Assembly (NCBI GenBank): GCA_003129525.1
Contig: CP029329.1
Span: 4,090,001 to 4,154,000 of the forward strand
Origin: Clostridium beijerinckii
GTDB lineage: Bacteria > Bacillota > Clostridia > Clostridiales > Clostridiaceae
Reading direction: 5' to 3'
Length of the DNA: 64,000 nucleotides
How positions within the stretch are numbered: the first letter of the stretch is position 1; each line of letters begins with the position of its first letter. The position numbers and the translations under genes are program-made. Under the pieces are notes generated by a model. That model searched no databases and was not told where the DNA came from. It was given only the letters and a program-made list of their open reading frames with translations. Of the stretch, positions 60,671 to 64,000 are shown one piece after another.

Positions 60671-62974
60671 AGTGAAAGAAATGCTTATGCTGTACGTTCT
60701 AGTGCTACAGCAGAGGATTTACCAACGGCCTCATTTGCAGGACAGCAAGATACGTATTTAAATATTATGAGAAAGCCTTCTATTCTTAAGCATATAAGTA
60801 AGTGCTGGGCATCACTGTTTACAGATAGAGCCGTAATCTACCGTATGCAAAATAACTTTGACCATAGCAAGGTTCAGCTATCTGTAGTTATTCAAAAAAT
60901 GGTGTTTCCTCAGGCTGCAGGAATTATGTTTACAGCTGACCCTATTACATCTAATAGAAGAATAGTATCTATTGATGCCAGCTTTGGACTTGGCGAGGCA
61001 TTGGTTTCAGGCCTTGTGAATTCTGATATTTACAAAGTGCGAGAAAATGAAATTATTGATAAAAAAATTTCTACTAAGAAACTTGCTATTTACCCATTAA
61101 AAGAAGGTGGAACTGAGGAAAAAGAAATTGAAGGCGAACTTCAAAATATGCAGACCCTAACAGACAATCAAATTTTGCAGCTTGCCCAAATGGGTCGAAA
61201 GATTGAGTCTTATTTTGGTCGTCCACAGGATATTGAATGGTGCATTTATGATGATAAATTCTATGTTGTTCAAAGTCGTCCAATCACCACTCTATATCCT
61301 GCACCACAAGTTAATGATAATAAAAACCATGTTTATTTATCCTTTGCTCATAGACAAATGATGACAGAAGCCATGAGGCCCCTAGGTTTAACCTTCTTTC
61401 AAATGTTATTTGAACAGTTTGGAATAACAGGAAATATGCCTGTAATAGGTGGAAGATTGTATATGGATATATCCCATGATCTTGCTTCACCAATAGCAAG
61501 AAAGATTTTTATTGGCAGCGTAGATAGAGTGGATGTTTTAATGAAAAGTGCGCTTATAAATCTTCAAAAACGAAAAGAATATATTAAAACACTACCTAAA
61601 GGAAAAACATCTTTAAGTATGGGAGAAGGTGCACTCTCTTTTGGACTTCAAATGCTAAAAGAATATCACAGAAATGACCCAGATGTTGTTGAAAAACTCA
61701 TAGATGAAAATGAAACATTGCTTAAGAGTAAGGAGAATGAGCTCTCTTTTGTTTCTGGAGAAGAACTCTTTGATTTCATTTTAAAGGACATGAAGAATCT
61801 AAAGGATGCTGTTTTTAAAGGCTATGGAGTGTATTTTGCAGGAGCTTATGCTTCTGACTGGATAAACAGAAATATGAAAAAGTGGATTGGAGAAAAAAAT
61901 GTGGCAGACGCCCTCGCCCAATCCGTATCAAATAACGTTACTTCTGAAATGGGATTAGAGCTCCTTGATGTAGCAGATGTAATAAGACAATATCCAGCTG
62001 TAATTGAATATCTTGAACATGCAAAAAGAGAAAGTTTCTTTGAATATTTAAGTAAAATAGATGGAGGTAATGTTGCTAGCGATTCAATTCGTGGTTACCT
62101 AAAAAAATATGGTATGCGTTGTTCTGGAGAGATTGATATTACTAGAACAAGGTGGAGTGAAAACCCAATGCTGCTTGTTCCAATTCTACTTAGCAATATT
62201 AAGAACTTTGGACCTAATGCACACAGTGCTAAATTTAAACAAGGACTCCTTGAAGCCAAACAAAAAGAAGAAGAAATATTAATCCGCTTGAAACAGTTGC
62301 CTGGTGGTAATAAAAAAGTTAAAAAGACAAAGAAAGCCATAAGTATTTTACGTAACTTTGCTGGATATAGAGAGTACAATAAATATCTCATAATTTGGTA
62401 TATGTGGATTATAAAACAAGTATTACTCAAAGAAGCGGAAACCTTAAGACAAAATAATATTATCAAAGATATAAATGATATATATTATCTGACATTTGAT
62501 GAGCTTAGAGAATTGGTTAAAACAAGACAAGTTGACTACAGTCTAATAACTAAGAGAAAAGAAGAATACGAAATTTATAAGAAATTGACACCACCTCGTA
62601 TAATGACTTCTGATGGAGAAATAATTTCAGGCGAATACGATACAGGTAATATGCCAAAAGGTGCAATAGCGGGGACACCTGTTTCTTCTGGTATTATTGA
62701 AGGACGAGCTAGAGTTATTTTAAATATGGGTGAAGCAAAAATAGAAGAAGGCGATATTTTGGTGACAAAATTTACTGATCCAAGCTGGACACCAATTTTT
62801 GTGCTTGTTAAAGGTTTAGTAACAGAAGTAGGTGGAATGATGACCCATGGTGCTGTTGTTGCAAGAGAATATGGGCTTCCAGCAGTGGCAGGTGTAGATG
62901 ACGCTACTAAACTTATTAAAGATGGTCAAAGAATTAGAATAAATGGAACAGAAGGTTATATAGAAATCTTATAG
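60671..62974 (+). pseudogene. 5'-truncated PEP-synthase/rifampicin phosphotransferase-like gene
   Basis: The frame is open from just after the TetR stop and reads SERNAYAVRSSATAEDLPTA, SFAGQQDTYLNI without any start codon until ATG 60767 (735 codons from there). YAVRSSATAEDLP normally lies around residue 110 of the ATP-binding domain, so the first ~110 codons with the ATP-grasp start (GGKGANLGE) are gone. The rest is intact: GLGEALVSG, DIEWCI, QSRPIT, middle domain, and phosphohistidine domain GGMMTHGAVVAREYGLPAV. Full-length relatives have about 870 residues. Internal start at 60767 could give a protein, but ATP binding should be lost. Confidence 0.75.
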
Positions 62975-62992
62975 CTTACCTAATTAGATTTT

Positions 62993-63035
62993 CGTGGATT
63001 TCATGGCCGAGGCTAAGCACGGTCTTTGAAATCCA
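62993..63035 (+). terminator. Terminator after the truncated gene
   Basis: GTGGATTTCA / TGAAATCCAC outer stem with inner GACCGTG-like pairing (CCGAGG...CACGG). Confidence 0.6.
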
Positions 63036-63158
63036 CTATATCTTTTAAATATTTATTATTGTTTATATTTCTTCAATAAGTTAACTATACTAATCTTTTC
63101 TATATCATTGAGTCTTTCATTTTTTAATTATAAAAAATTTATAATTTGAAACACTCCT

Positions 63159-64000
63159 TTAATTTTCTTCAGGCGAGATACTGTGAATATAAAAATCTTG
63201 TTTACGGTTTTTACCAGTAAATGCACGAAGAGTAGATTCAATTTCTTCGAGTGAACGATTACGTGTTTCAAACACTTTATACTTAACAAACCAAATTGCC
63301 ATGAAACAGATGATACCATAACCGATAAATAAGCTACCAGTACCAAAGTAGTTCAATAATGGCGGAAATGTTAATGATACTATCATGTTTGCACTCCAAT
63401 TAATTACACTGCTGAATGAGTTTCCTAAACCACGAATATTTAATGGAAATACCTCACCAATCATGACCCACATTACTGGTCCCCAAGTAGCTGAAAAGAA
63501 AGCAATATAAATTGTTAGAGCAATTACACAGATAATTGAAGCAGTAAATGAACCATTAGAAAATTTCATTGAAAAACTCATAACTATTAATGAAACACCC
63601 ATTCCAATAGCACCATAAATCAACATCTTTTTACGATCAATTTTGTCCATAATTATGACAGCTATAGCAGTAATGATTATATTAAAAACTCCAATTCCGA
63701 TATGAGCAATCAAAGCCGCTTCAACACCAAATCCAACTTCAGTAAATATAGTTGGCGCATAGTAAAGAACCGTATTACAGCCCATAATTTGTTGAAAAGT
63801 AGCTAGACCAAAACCGATAACTAATGCTGGGCGGACAAATACACCGAATAATTCTTTAATTCCACCACTTTTAATTTTAGCTTGTTTGCTGATCTGAACA
63901 AGTTCATCATTAACAGCACTTATATTCTGTTTATTCATTTGTTGTAATACTTCTCTAGCTTCATCAACTCGTCCATCTTTAACTAAAAATCTAGGACTTT
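63159..64000 (-). CDS. Sugar porter (MFS), C-terminal part
   Basis: Continues past the window end; about 280 codons seen. SPRFLVKDGRVDEAREVLQQM (the end of the central loop signature), QQIMGCNTVLYYAPTIF, DKIDRKKML, TWGPVMWVMIGEVFP and ETRNRSLEEIE are the sugar-porter motifs; six TM helices of the C-terminal half are present. Proton-linked uptake of a pentose, hexose or inositol (XylE/AraE/IolT-like). An internal ATG at 63938 is not the true start, because the frame with family motifs continues beyond it. Confidence 0.88.
   Translation of the reverse strand, partial: SPRFLVKDGRVDEAREVLQQMNKQNISAVNDELVQISKQAKIKSGGIKELFGVFVRPALVIGFGLATFQQIMGCNTVLYYAPTIFTEVGFGVEAALIAHIGIGVFNIIITAIAVIIMDKIDRKKMLIYGAIGMGVSLIVMSFSMKFSNGSFTASIICVIALTIYIAFFSATWGPVMWVMIGEVFPLNIRGLGNSFSSVINWSANMIVSLTFPPLLNYFGTGSLFIGYGIICFMAIWFVKYKVFETRNRSLEEIESTLRAFTGKNRKQDFYIHSISPEEN

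Overview
The window is low-G+C, AT-rich DNA of a spore-forming anaerobe, most likely a Clostridium sensu stricto (cluster I, solventogenic C. beijerinckii-like) chromosome. Evidence: three alpha/beta-type SASP genes, CotF-like coat proteins, a monofunctional anaerobic CO dehydrogenase, strong AGGAGG ribosome sites, many TTG/GTG starts, intrinsic terminators after most transcription units, and methyl-accepting, sigma-54 and thiamine (thiH-type, anaerobic) genes. No tRNA, rRNA, CRISPR array, intact insertion sequence or prophage was seen. The species is an inference.

Layout. 1-2.9 kb: the start of a PAS protein, then a csoR / P1B-ATPase metal-efflux operon under a palindromic operator. 3-12 kb: a PLD-like protein, a DUF2935 protein, a tandem SASP duplication, a five-gene coat-protein/alcohol-dehydrogenase operon laid out like Bacillus yraGF-adhB-yraED, an amidohydrolase and a third SASP gene. 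12-16.3 kb: CO dehydrogenase cooS with unusual cluster ligands, then a CycA-like permease behind a tandem glycine riboswitch and followed by a 15-codon ORF. 16.5-26 kb: PHP phosphoesterase, two alpha/beta hydrolases, a 3D-domain secreted protein, DUF1540, small unknowns, a soluble chemoreceptor and two GNAT acetyltransferases.

26-36 kb: a short-chain fatty-acid module. An AtoE transporter, a 3-hydroxyacyl-CoA dehydrogenase and a fused-subunit CoA-transferase lie behind a near-consensus sigma-54 promoter. Next to them are a membrane histidine kinase, a chemoreceptor and an NtrC/AtoC-class activator, presumably their sensor and switch. 36.5-40.4 kb: a thiSFGHE thiazole operon without a recognisable TPP riboswitch. 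It has an attenuator-like leader hairpin and a second structured RNA inside the operon. 40.5-47.9 kb: SH3-domain secreted protein, tRNA-dihydrouridine synthase, OmpR-type two-component pair, signal peptidase I, a DUF6448 surface protein and a methyltransferase.

48-64 kb is more accessory: an Asp-box protein flanked by two tiny ORFs, DUF4180, an excisionase-fold regulator, PadR, an acetylesterase, a serine beta-lactamase-like protein, gene remnants (flavodoxin 5' end, possible TVP38 fragment, 5'-truncated rifampicin-phosphotransferase-like gene), a flavodoxin with a textbook MerR-type promoter, an adjacent Vat-like and five-bladed Vgb-like pair (streptogramin A and B inactivation families), an NmrA-like/WYL divergent pair, a TetR gene with tandem operators, and the end of a sugar porter cut by the window edge. 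Much of the novelty is in regulatory DNA: several near-perfect operators can be read directly.
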